Assembly: GCA_028290245.1 (NCBI GenBank)
Contig: JAQGKG010000410.1
Coordinates: forward strand, 1 to 10,226
DNA: 10,226 bases
From: Devosia sp.
Lineage (GTDB): Bacteria; Pseudomonadota; Alphaproteobacteria; Rhizobiales; Devosiaceae
Reading direction: 5' to 3'
Position numbers and translations under genes: made by a program. This document shows, one piece after another, positions 1-7,125 of the stretch (position 1 is its first letter; each line of letters opens with the position of its first letter). The notes under the pieces were generated by a model, which was not told the DNA's origin, made no database searches, and was given only the letters and a program-made list of their open reading frames with translations.

Positions 1-1
1 C

Positions 2-148
2 GTCGATGAAATGCTAAAGATCTTCCACGACGACGCGCCGTGGATTTTCCTCTACTTCCAGCCCGACTTCTACGGTGTTTCCGACCGCATCAACTGGACG
101 CCGCGCCGCGATGAATCCATCGAAGTCTGGACTGCGTCACTGAAATAG
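2..148 (+). CDS. ABC transporter substrate-binding protein, C-terminal end (partial)
   Basis: Only the last 48 codons are in the window; the reading frame is open from the left edge to a TAG stop. The translated end contains DDAPWIFLYFQPDFYGVSDRINW, followed by RRDESIEVW. This is the typical C-terminal strand/loop of family-5 solute-binding proteins (SBP_bac_5, the DppA/OppA type), periplasmic receptors that deliver peptides, nickel or other solutes to an ABC permease. The substrate cannot be told from this end. The gene is followed after 22 bp by a strong stem-loop terminator, so it is the last gene of its transcript. It converges on the M14 peptidase gene. A peptide importer beside a carboxypeptidase would make metabolic sense, but the two are on opposite strands and the link is inference. 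Confidence 0.8.
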   Translation, partial: VDEMLKIFHDDAPWIFLYFQPDFYGVSDRINWTPRRDESIEVWTASLK

Positions 149-170
149 CCCGACCCGTCACAGCCAAAAC

Positions 171-198
171 AAAGGGCCGGTTCGCACCGGCCCTTTTT
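171..198 (+). terminator. Rho-independent terminator, probably bidirectional
   Basis: A perfect 11-bp stem (AAAGGGCCGGT at 171-181 with ACCGGCCCTTT at 186-196) encloses a TCGC tetraloop and runs into a T stretch. The A/T ends of the stem also give a T-rich tail when read on the minus strand. It lies between two converging genes and probably serves both. Confidence 0.9.
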
Positions 199-217
199 CA
201 TTTGAGATTTTGGCGCA

Positions 218-1894
218 TCAAACCAGTGCTTCGCTGACCCGAACGGTACCGCCCTTTTCGGACACTGCGATCGCCGTGACCCTAGCTCCAGGCCCCGTCG
301 CCTTGACCAGCCATTCGACCGGTTTGGCGGTTGGCGACCATTGCGGACCCCAGTTGGAAAAGGCGAACTTGCGCTCGTTGCGACCGGCCAGGTTGCCGAC
401 GTCCTGTGTCTGCGGATTGATCATCAGCGTGGCGTTTTCGAGATCGAGCGTGATGGTGACCGGCTTTGCCACCTTGTTCTCGATGGCCACGTCGGAAAGG
501 TTGGTCGGCAGATAGCCATGGTTGGCCACCACCGCAGTAACCTTGAACAGGTCGGCGCCAAGCGCCTCGACGACGAATTTGTCGATCTTGACCTGCGGCG
601 CGGCAGCGGCATGGCGCAGGTTGAACAGCGTGTTGTTGTGGCAGATTTCCTGCAGCAGCTTGCCCGGCGGATTGCGATAGCTCCAGATATACACCATGCC
701 GCCCACTTCGACGGGCCCAAGTTGGGGGTGCTCAAACTGTTCCCAGTCACGGAAGCCATGCTCGCCCACATTGTCGAGCACCCATTCGAATACCTTCTTT
801 TGGGTATCGGCATCGCGCGGCCCCAAATTCATGAAGCCCTTCTTTTCGACGCCGGCGGTCCGTTCCATGTCCCAAAGCTCGGTCGAAAAGCAGATGATGC
901 CGAGCTCTTCATAGACCCAGTCCTTGAGGCTGCCGTGGCGGCCCTTGGATTTGTCTGGAGTGAAATCCTCATAGGTCGAGATCACCGGGTAGCCGGTCAG
1001 CCGGGTGCCGACGCCGCCGATGTCCTTATACAGCGCCAAATCGCGCGGGCTCATATCGGCGTCGTATTTGAGCATTGAGGGCCGCAGGATGATGCCGCCA
1101 TGGGTATGGTAGGCGCACATGCCGCAGATATTGGGATGATCGAGCACCAGCTTGCCCATCGCCATGGCTTCCGGCTCGGAGAATGGATAGGCGCCCGCGC
1201 CATATTCCTGGGGTGACCAGTTGATCGGGAAATTGCGGTTCATATTGCCGTCTTGCTGCTGCTCGATCTTGACGTGCACGCCGTCAAAATTGCGGATCAG
1301 CCCTTCGGGATAGATGCGATAATACTCGCCACCCTCCTCGCCGGGCTCGCGCTGCACCATCAGGCGCGCATCGCGCTCGGACTTCTTCCATTCCCCGGTG
1401 GGATCGGGCACGCGCATGTTGACGATGTAGCCATCGCCGTTGATGTCCTGCGGGATCAGGCCTTCGAGCCGATCTTCGCCGGGCAAGAAGCGGCCATTGC
1501 CGCACCACGGGTGATAGGGCTCCTGCAACGCGAGTTCCGCGCCATCCGGATTGATGCGCGGAATGACATAGAACACCTGAGCATCGAGCAGGCGGGTGAC
1601 CTCGGGGTCGGTGCCGTAATTGGTCAGCATGTACCAGATGCCGTAAAGCGCCGTTGCGCTGGTGGCATGCTCCTCGGCATGGATCTGGGCGTCGATATAA
1701 AAGCCTGGCTTTTCAGCACCGGGGCCGGTCCCCGGATTGGTGATTTCCATCAACCAGACCTCGCGGCCGCGATGGGACTTGCCGATCGAGCTGAGCGTAG
1801 CAAGCTCGGGATAGGCTGCCGCCAGCGCCTTGAGATACCCCGTCATTGCTTGGTAGTCGTAGTAGGTATCGAATGCGATATCGACTTTGGCCAT
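218..1894 (-). CDS. M14-family zinc carboxypeptidase-like metallopeptidase
   Basis: The product is 558 residues with no visible signal peptide, so it is probably cytoplasmic. It has the M14 (carboxypeptidase A-like) signatures in order: the zinc motif H72-A-E-E75 in QIHAEEHA, INPDG near 114-118, the substrate-carboxylate motif N219-R220-N221-F222, a second zinc histidine in YHTHGG (H263 most likely), and the catalytic glutamate E339 in FSTELWD. A DINGDG calcium-loop-like segment (150-155) sits in an insertion before the NRNF motif. The catalytic domain fills about residues 10-390, followed by a ~160-residue C-terminal region I cannot assign. Family members remove C-terminal residues from peptides or act on peptide-like amides; the substrate here is unknown. 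The start at 1894 is supported by AGGGA eight bases upstream. The gene is intact and monocistronic, ending about 20 bp from the shared terminator. A palindrome overlapping a -10 box lies about 75 bp upstream. Confidence 0.9.
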   Translation of the reverse strand: MAKVDIAFDTYYDYQAMTGYLKALAAAYPELATLSSIGKSHRGREVWLMEITNPGTGPGAEKPGFYIDAQIHAEEHATSATALYGIWYMLTNYGTDPEVTRLLDAQVFYVIPRINPDGAELALQEPYHPWCGNGRFLPGEDRLEGLIPQDINGDGYIVNMRVPDPTGEWKKSERDARLMVQREPGEEGGEYYRIYPEGLIRNFDGVHVKIEQQQDGNMNRNFPINWSPQEYGAGAYPFSEPEAMAMGKLVLDHPNICGMCAYHTHGGIILRPSMLKYDADMSPRDLALYKDIGGVGTRLTGYPVISTYEDFTPDKSKGRHGSLKDWVYEELGIICFSTELWDMERTAGVEKKGFMNLGPRDADTQKKVFEWVLDNVGEHGFRDWEQFEHPQLGPVEVGGMVYIWSYRNPPGKLLQEICHNNTLFNLRHAAAAPQVKIDKFVVEALGADLFKVTAVVANHGYLPTNLSDVAIENKVAKPVTITLDLENATLMINPQTQDVGNLAGRNERKFAFSNWGPQWSPTAKPVEWLVKATGPGARVTAIAVSEKGGTVRVSEALV

Positions 1895-1968
1895 GTGCGG
1901 TCCCTGATGGCTATGCCGGCCCTTGCCTCTCCAAAAGCGGAAAACGGTGCCAGGCAGTTCATCAAAAG

Positions 1969-1989
1969 TTTGTATTACAATTATACAAA
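1969..1989 (-). promoter_or_regulatory. Palindromic operator overlapping the M14 gene promoter (candidate)
   Basis: TTTGTAT and ATACAAA form a perfect inverted repeat separated by 7 bp, centred on 1979 and about 75 bp before the M14 start. Inside it a second palindrome, TTGTA-T-TACAA, spans 1970-1980. On the minus strand it contains TGTATAAT, i.e. an ideal TATAAT -10 box at 1980-1985; no good -35 is visible at the usual distance. Its AT-rich TTGTAT/ATACAA half-sites resemble GntR-family (FadR/VanR-type) operators. A bound regulator would occlude the -10. No regulator gene for it is in the window. Confidence 0.55.
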
Positions 1990-2290
1990 TGGCAACCGAC
2001 CTCTGCCGATGCCGCTATCGTCATTGGTGAGGGCTGCCACGCCAACGGCAGGATGGCGACGGTCACGAGAACCGTTGCGCCGGTATCGCCAGGATGGCCG
2101 GCGTGGCCTGGTGACGCCGAGAAAGGTGGCTAGGAAGATTGCTTTGGCCGAGGGAGACGGCAATGTGTTGCCAGGTGGCGCGCATGGTCACGTTTGGAAG
2201 GCGGATCATGGGGGCGATATCGAGCACTCGCATGTGCACGATGGCAACGTCTACTGTTGGACAATGTGTGAAGCAGTCGAACCTATGTCT

Positions 2291-2347
2291 GCTTTTGGGG
2301 CACTGGAAACTGTCATCAGGCGACAGAAATGGGGTCGACAACTGCCA
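2291..2347 (+). repeat. Degenerate dispersed repeat, copy 1
   Basis: GCTTTTGGG at 2291-2299, a 28-bp spacer, AATGGGGTCGAC at 2328-2339, two free bases, then CTGCCA. The same three blocks with identical spacing occur at 5949-6005. The conserved ends and diverged centre (about 63% identity over 59 bp by eye) suggest two old copies of one element. It resembles degenerate intergenic repeats I associate with alphaproteobacterial genomes, but that family link is from memory and unverified. Confidence 0.5.
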
Positions 2348-2431
2348 CCTTGGTTGGGCGCCGAAAAGGCGGGCAGCGTCCTAACCTGGATCTCGCTAAC
2401 CACGGATTGGGTCAATATGCTGGGCATAGCA

Positions 2432-4340
2432 TCAGTTATTTCCGGACACCGCCAGCAGGTCGGCCACCTTCGCGGCGAATACATCCATCTGGAAAGGCTT
2501 ACCCAGCATGTGCATACCACGCTCAAGGTGACCGTGGTTGAACACCGCGTTCTCGGCATATCCGGTGATGAAAAGCACCTCACGGTCGGGGCGTTTCTCG
2601 CGGATGACCTCGGCAAGTTGTCTGCCGCTCATGACGCCCGGAAGGCCGACGTCGGTGACCAACAACGCGATCGAGCCGTTGGCGTCGAATATCTGAAGCG
2701 CTTCGTTGGCGTCGCCGGCTTCGAGCACAGTGTAGCCCAGATCATCCAGATGCTCGGACGCAACCATGCGTACCAAGGGCTCGTCGTCCACCAGCAAGAC
2801 GACCGGGCCACCCACCACAGCCGGTACTGCGACGGTCTCGTCCCCGGCCGTCTCCTGAGCATCGTCCCCGAAATATCGAGGGAGATAGATGCACACCATC
2901 GTGCCCTGGTCCACCTCCGAGTAAATGCGGACCGCGCCGCCAGACTGTCCGGCGAAACCATGAACCATTGACAATCCCAGCCCGGTGCCTTGCCCGATAG
3001 GCTTGATGGTGAAAAATGGATCGAAGGCACGCTCTAAGACTTCCTTAGGCATGCCGGAACCGGTATCGCTGACACATATTGACCAGGCTTCAGCGCACGC
3101 TCCTTTGCGGCGGCGCCGTCCATCCAACGATTGGCTGTTTCGATCGTAATCTTGCCGCTATTAGGCATCGCATCGCGGGCGTTAATGCACAGGTTGAGAA
3201 GTGCGCTTTCCAGCTGACCAGGATCGGCAAAGGTATTCCAAAGCCCTGCTTTGCCAATCGTCTCGACCGCGATCCGGGGGCCGACGCTGCGGTTGACCAA
3301 TTCGAGCATACCGTCGACCAGCCCGTTCATGCACACGGGCTTCGGGTCCAATGTCTGTCTGCGAGAAAAAGCCAGCAGTCGCTGAGTCAGAGCAGCGGCC
3401 CTCCGAGTGGCAGCCGAAGCGTCCGTCAGGTAGCGCTCCACCTCGGACACGCGACCCTGCGCAAGGCGTGTGCTCATCAGCTCGAGGCTGCCGGAAACGC
3501 CGGCGATGATATTGTTGAAGTCGTGCGCGATGCCGCCTGTCAGCTGTCCAACCGCTTCCATCTTCTGGGATTGCCGGAGCGCCTCTTGTGCAGCCGCAAG
3601 TTGCGCGGCTGCCTCTTTTTCGCCGGTTATGTGCCGACCGGTGGCATAGATGCGGCTGCCGGCCGGTGCTGCCACCCATGCAATCCAACGAAAGCCGCCA
3701 TCTTTGTGCCGATACCGGTTCTCTACGACCGGACGCTCTCCAACGGTCGCCGTTTCCAAGGCATCCTGCGTAACGTCGGTGTCCTTCGGCACGATGTATT
3801 CGAAAATGGAACGTCCAACTATTTCCTCAGCGTTCCAACCCAGAATCTTGGTGGTCGCGGGATTGATCGCGAGGAAGGTGCCCGCTTCGTCGATGATGAC
3901 GTTGAGATCCTGGCTGTTTTCCCACATGCGACCGCGGTCGGCGACAGCAGCGGTGAGTGCCTCGTTTCGCTCGACTTCGTCGGTAATGTCTCGCGCGGTG
4001 CAGTAGACGTAACCATCCTCGGGCACACCCACCCATGACAGCAATCGATAGGTACCGTTCTTGTGCCGGTATCGATTGGCAACTTGATGGCGGGTTGCCC
4101 AACCTGCGTCAGCTCGAACTCGCCCCGGCTGCGCTCTAGGTCGTCCGGATGCAGCAGCTCCCAGATGAACATCGATTTCACTTCCGCCTCTGTCCACCCC
4201 AACACGGTGAACCAGGCCGGGTTGGAAGTCTCGAAGTAGCCCTCGCTATTCAGCGCGCCCATGAGATCGGGCGTAACCGACCAGGTCCGACTTCTGGCTC
4301 GCTGCCGTGCCAGGATTTCCTTCTCGCGCTCGTCGGCAAT
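2432..4340 (-). pseudogene. Hybrid PAS sensor histidine kinase with C-terminal receiver, frameshifted
   Basis: Stitching three reading frames gives a ~630-residue hybrid kinase. Its parts in order are: PAS 1 (SEGYFETSNPAW ... ELLHPDD), PAS 2 (VIIDEAGTFLAINPATTKILGW), a HisKA domain with the phosphoacceptor histidine in GGIAHDFNN (codon 3523-3525), an HATPase with N-box NLCINARDAMP, G1 DTGSGMP and G2 GQGTGLGLS, and a receiver domain (LLVDDEP; phosphoacceptor Asp in LLVTDVGLPG at 2651-2653; Lys in LGKPF). No membrane segment is visible, so it would be a cytosolic sensor. Frameshift 1 lies near 4076 (minus strand TTGCCAATCG, where one more A restores LPNRYRHKNG). Frameshift 2 lies at 3071-3081 and equals loss of a 10-bp repeat unit between PAS/HisKA and the G1 box. 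The first in-frame ATG is at 4262, but coding similarity continues upstream (EREKEILARQRA) to a TAA at 4341-4343, so the N-terminus is probably truncated too. The longest surviving frame stops before the G1 box and could not bind ATP normally. Confidence 0.88.
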
Positions 4341-4385
4341 TTATCAATCACAGACTGTCCTCGGCGTAATTCGATGCATAATCTG

Positions 4386-4819
4386 TCAACGTCGCAACCA
4401 AGCCCCAATGCGACCGATCTTTAGCGGCTCCGGCTTGTGCCCATCCGGCAGCAGTTCCTGCAGCTGGTTGTGAATTACTCCGTGGGTGAAGGGTTTGGCC
4501 GAATACGGCCGCCTCTGGCATGTCGCCAGGCTTGGGCCTGATTTCGCCTGACGCCACGAGGATATTGACGTCCAGCCAGTCCGTAGTGCAACGGCGCACC
4601 AGGTCGAAGCCGGACAGTTTTCCGGGGAGCATTTGCACATCCGTGAACAGGAACTGGATGCTTGGGCCGGCCTGTCCCAGAATGGCCAATGCTTCTATGA
4701 CGCCCGAGGCCTCATGAACCCGGAACTCGGCGTTCTGCAAAAATATGAGAAGCGTCCATTCGGATTAGCACGTCATCGTCTGCGACCAAGACATAAGGCG
4801 TGTAGTCGTAGTCCGACAT
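4386..4819 (-). pseudogene. Single-domain response regulator (receiver), frameshifted
   Basis: Three frames join into a ~144-residue stand-alone CheY-like receiver. It starts MSDYDYTPYVLVADDDVLIRMDASHI, has the phosphoacceptor Asp in FLFTDVQM (4639-4641), the switch Ser in LVASGEI, the conserved Lys in AKPF, and ends LQELLPDGHKPEPLK. Frameshift 1 is one extra T in a T run (4739-4743; four Ts would restore HILQNAEFRVHEAS). Frameshift 2 is near 4498-4502, between AAVF and AKPF. It lies just upstream of the hybrid kinase on the same strand. Such stand-alone receivers commonly sit beside this kinase type, so the pair was probably a phosphorelay, now decayed. The start at 4819 is the best ATG, but no clear ribosome binding site precedes it. 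As it stands, the ORF from 4819 ends after about 35 codons. Confidence 0.85.
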
Positions 4820-5143
4820 GTCATTGGCTCGCTGCAAAATCCAGACAGAAACGCATGGACTGACAATCCGATCCTGCCGCAATCGTGTGCAGAGCCACAG
4901 ATTTCAGGTGATGGCTTTACGATCGATAAAGCACACTGGGAGTGGATGAGGCGTTTTTGGGAGGAAACGCTGCCGCCTCGGGGATGGTGCGGAACCCTTG
5001 CAGAAGCGGTGCATTGTCGGGCAAACAGCACGCACACGCCCTGGGCGCGCTGGTTATGAAAGCCGCAGACGGTGTCCCCACCGTAGGCGGCTTTCTCTGT
5101 TCCACTGATGTGATGGCGTCAACTGCGAATGCCTGAGAAACTG
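4820..5143. other. Non-coding gap between the response regulator and phosphotransferase remnants
   Basis: These 324 bp contain one strong hairpin (5058-5095) and no supportable gene. A 64-codon + strand frame from a GTG at 4942 to 5136 exists but has no recognisable family, its start is poorly placed relative to GGGAG, and it runs through the hairpin. The minus-strand frames are equally unconvincing. The response regulator promoter should lie here, but I see no clear -35/-10 pair. Confidence 0.5.
5058..5095. terminator. Long hairpin, possible terminator of the phosphotransferase gene
   Basis: GAAAGCCGC (5058-5066) pairs with GCGGCTTTC (5087-5095), and ACGGTG (5069-5074) pairs with CACCGT (5079-5084). 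They are separated by a symmetric AG/AG internal loop and capped by TCCC. The total is 15 paired positions. It lies about 50 bp past the native stop of the minus-strand phosphotransferase gene. The T tail is short (TTTC on either strand), so it could be a weak bidirectional terminator or a folded repeat instead. Confidence 0.45.
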
Positions 5144-5873
5144 CTAAGCTGGCCTCACCTCCGCAAGCCTTTTTTTGGAGTAGTCATCGCCCCAGCAGAC
5201 TGCGACCTCCCAGGCAGCCGAGGCCTGAGGGGCAATATCTCCAGTGCAGGGTCGAGTTGGGCTGCGTTGTGAGGTAGCTCGAGGTCAAGCTCGACAGCGT
5301 CGACGTGAGATTCATCCCACTCAATTAGAGCGACGTGTTTCTGCGTTATGAGAATATTGCGCGGATTAGCGTCACCGTGGACGACGGACGTTGGACGACC
5401 CAGTAACCTCCCCCAAGCAGCCCTGCATCGCACCACAGCCTCAGCGGGCATCTTTGTGAGGTCAATCCGAGTGCCTCGGTCAGCCTCCAGTAGATCGATA
5501 GAAGATCGCCAGCCTGGGCGTTGAGGCCAGCTTTGTGTCAGTCGATGTACTTCGCGCAACGTGGCGGCGACCCGACGCCAGTCGTCCTCTGTTCTGGTGG
5601 CACGCCTGTGAGATATCTCATCACCACCATCCCATCCACGAACAACCGGCCATCCGTAGTGGGGATGGGCACCGGAACTATCAAGCCATTTCGATTGAGG
5701 TGTTGGAGGAGTTCTGTCTCCCATGCCAGATCAGCGTCGCTCCGCTTACCGAGGCGCGCCACTGCAAGCGTTCCCGCGACATGCACACTCCAGACGTCGT
5801 TGGCAACGCCACCGGTGAGACGTTCCAGTTGTGTGGCGTCTTTCCCCCAACGTTCAAGTGCTTCCCAGCCCAT
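5144..5873 (-). pseudogene. Aminoglycoside phosphotransferase-family kinase, frameshifted
   Basis: Three frames combine into a ~243-residue APH/choline-kinase-fold protein. The N-lobe reads LTGGVANDVWSV, then LGKRSDADLAWETELLQHL. The catalytic loop is VVHGDANPRN. The metal-binding segment, where the family usually has IDWDES, reads IEWDES, and the C-terminal helix is AAWEVAVCWGDDYSKKRLAEVRPA. Frameshift 1 is near 5592: one missing A in GAACAGAGG, and restoring it gives VPPETEDDWRRVA. Frameshift 2 is near 5239-5243: one missing base, and restoring it gives DIAPQASAAWEV and the native TAG at 5144-5146. Without the second repair the frame ends at 5155 with an unrelated tail. The change of the metal-binding Asp to Glu fits a gene no longer under selection. 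Most such chromosomal genes have unknown small-molecule substrates, and resistance should not be assumed. The start at 5873 fits the family N-terminus but has a weak ribosome binding site. Confidence 0.85.
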
Positions 5874-5948
5874 CGCAGACCCACATGACTTCAGTTAGCG
5901 CAGCCAAGAATGCTGTTTATCATGGCTTTCGATCAACGAGGAGAATCC

Positions 5949-6005
5949 GCTTTTGGGACTAGGCGTCCTGAGGAGCAATGACCGCAATGGGGTCGACTCC
6001 TGCCA
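5949..6005 (+). repeat. Degenerate dispersed repeat, copy 2
   Basis: It shares GCTTTTGGG (5949-5957), a 28-bp spacer, AATGGGGTCGAC (5986-5997), two free bases and CTGCCA (6000-6005) with 2291-2347, in the same orientation. It sits in the 192-bp gap between the phosphotransferase pseudogene and the P5CR-like gene, so the two copies bracket the decayed block. Confidence 0.5.
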
Positions 6006-6065
6006 GCCGCCGATCACGACGAGGCATGGGCAAACTATCAGGCGAGCGTTTATCGTGAGATGGCG

Positions 6066-6848
6066 TCAGGTCTGATTTTTTTGCATCTGGCTGCGCGACA
6101 GACTGCCAAGTTGGGCAAGCTCGGCTTGGGCGTGCTCGAACCATTCACGGGACTCAAGGCCCTGGCGCACGCGATAGTTCAGTCCGCCCGGAGTCTCATG
6201 GTTGACCGGCAACTCGTGGCGGCCTTCGGCGCTGGTGAGGAGCGCCGTCTTGCTAAGGCTCGCCAGCAACGACTGTATATAGCGCACCGCACCTTCCTCG
6301 GGAGCCCCGCGTTCGATGGCGCCGGCGATTAAGGCGTTCTGAAGTGTGAAAAAACTCGACATGAACGCGCTGGGTGGTGACAGCGCCAGCATCGCTGCTT
6401 CGCTATCCGTCACAATCAACTCGCCAAGATTGCTAAACAACGCGCTAACCACAGGCACTTCTGGGTAGGCCAGTATAGGCCCTTCGCAGCGAGCGATCAT
6501 GGGCAATGGCACCATGCGCATGACTGTCGATTGTGGTGCAAGCACCTGCAGTTCCTCGAGCGTCAGACCACTGACGAAAGAGAGAACGATCTGATCGGCG
6601 CGGAAAGATATGCCGGCCAGCGCATCTTCGAGCTGAGCGGGGCGGACTGCCAAGACCACGATATCGCTGGCGTCCGACAAGGCAACGTTGTCATCGAACA
6701 AGCTCACTTGTGAAAACCGACCGGCCAATGCACGCGAGAAGTTTTCGGAACGACGCGAAGCATGAATGGTGAGGTCGGGGCGCTTGTTCAGCAAGCCTGT
6801 GATGGTTGCGTGGCTGATGGTGCCGGTGCCGATAAATCCCATCCGCAT
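6066..6848 (-). CDS. Pyrroline-5-carboxylate reductase-like NAD(P)-dependent oxidoreductase
   Basis: The product is 260 residues from the ATG at 6848, chosen because GGGGAT lies about nine bases upstream and the Rossmann strand MGFIGTGTI starts at once. A start at 6899 would add 17 unrelated residues. The N-terminal NAD(P)-binding domain spans about 1-155 (G-x-G-x-I at 7-11, then VVLAVRPAQLEDAL). A P5CR-type dimerisation domain follows (SPPSAFMSSFFTLQNALIAGAIERGAPEE ... NHETPGGLN). True ProC enzymes reduce pyrroline-5-carboxylate to proline and carry MPNTP and a PGGTT-like motif. Here the equivalents read VPLPMIA and TPGGLN, so this is a divergent paralogue whose substrate may differ; I therefore do not name it proC. 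The frame is intact. It is a lone minus-strand gene and the flanking genes suggest no pathway. Confidence 0.8.
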   Translation of the reverse strand: MRMGFIGTGTISHATITGLLNKRPDLTIHASRRSENFSRALAGRFSQVSLFDDNVALSDASDIVVLAVRPAQLEDALAGISFRADQIVLSFVSGLTLEELQVLAPQSTVMRMVPLPMIARCEGPILAYPEVPVVSALFSNLGELIVTDSEAAMLALSPPSAFMSSFFTLQNALIAGAIERGAPEEGAVRYIQSLLASLSKTALLTSAEGRHELPVNHETPGGLNYRVRQGLESREWFEHAQAELAQLGSLSRSQMQKNQT

Positions 6849-7125
6849 GAAGCTATCCCCGATGTGATTGCGCTTGGTCAGCCATATAGCGTGCGCCAAA
6901 CTGCCACAACCGCTGGCGCAAAAACACAGTGACCACGTTGCCTCGCCCTTCTTCTCCGAACTTAATGAAAAACGTGTGCTGGTCCCGTCAGACGCACCGA
7001 GTGAACACTATAGACGTTCCGGCGGGAGCTTTCGGGATTCCCTAATTTGACTGCTAAAGACTTAGATGGGGTGGTGGGTTCAGCCGGTCGATTGTGACCA
7101 ACCTGCTTCTGCCTAACGCTGTGGA

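Larger units (their letters stand above)
1895..2431. other. Non-coding stretch between the M14 gene and the decayed kinase
   Basis: These 537 bp hold no gene I can support. The M14-proximal 100 bp carries a palindromic operator/promoter candidate, and a degenerate dispersed repeat lies at 2291-2347. Short open frames occur on both strands (for example 2063-2341 minus and 2139-2384 plus), but they lack recognisable domains and convincing ribosome binding sites and overlap each other. The 3' end of the kinase pseudogene borders the stretch on the right. Confidence 0.6.

Noticed and set aside
341..1078. A 245-codon + strand open frame opposite the M14 gene
   Set aside because: It is fully antisense to a gene with clear catalytic motifs and shows no family features.
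2063..2341. A 92-codon minus-strand frame in the gap after the M14 gene
   Set aside because: It has no recognised domain, overlaps other open frames, and has no convincing ribosome binding site.
1253..2971. A 572-codon + strand open frame
   Set aside because: It runs antisense to the M14 gene and the kinase and has no recognisable domain. Its composition is that of a shadow frame in GC-rich DNA.
3079..4038. A 319-codon + strand open frame
   Set aside because: It is antisense to the PAS/HisKA region of the kinase pseudogene, whose domains are unambiguous.
2432..4819. Programmed frameshifting as the explanation for the kinase and regulator frames
   Set aside because: There are four shifts over two genes at unrelated sites without slippery heptamers that I can see, and one corresponds to a 10-bp loss. 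Mutation or sequence error explains them better.
4942..5136. A possible 64-residue small protein from a GTG start
   Set aside because: No family is recognised, GGGAG is badly spaced from the GTG, and the frame runs through a strong hairpin. It is kept only as a note in the gap entry.
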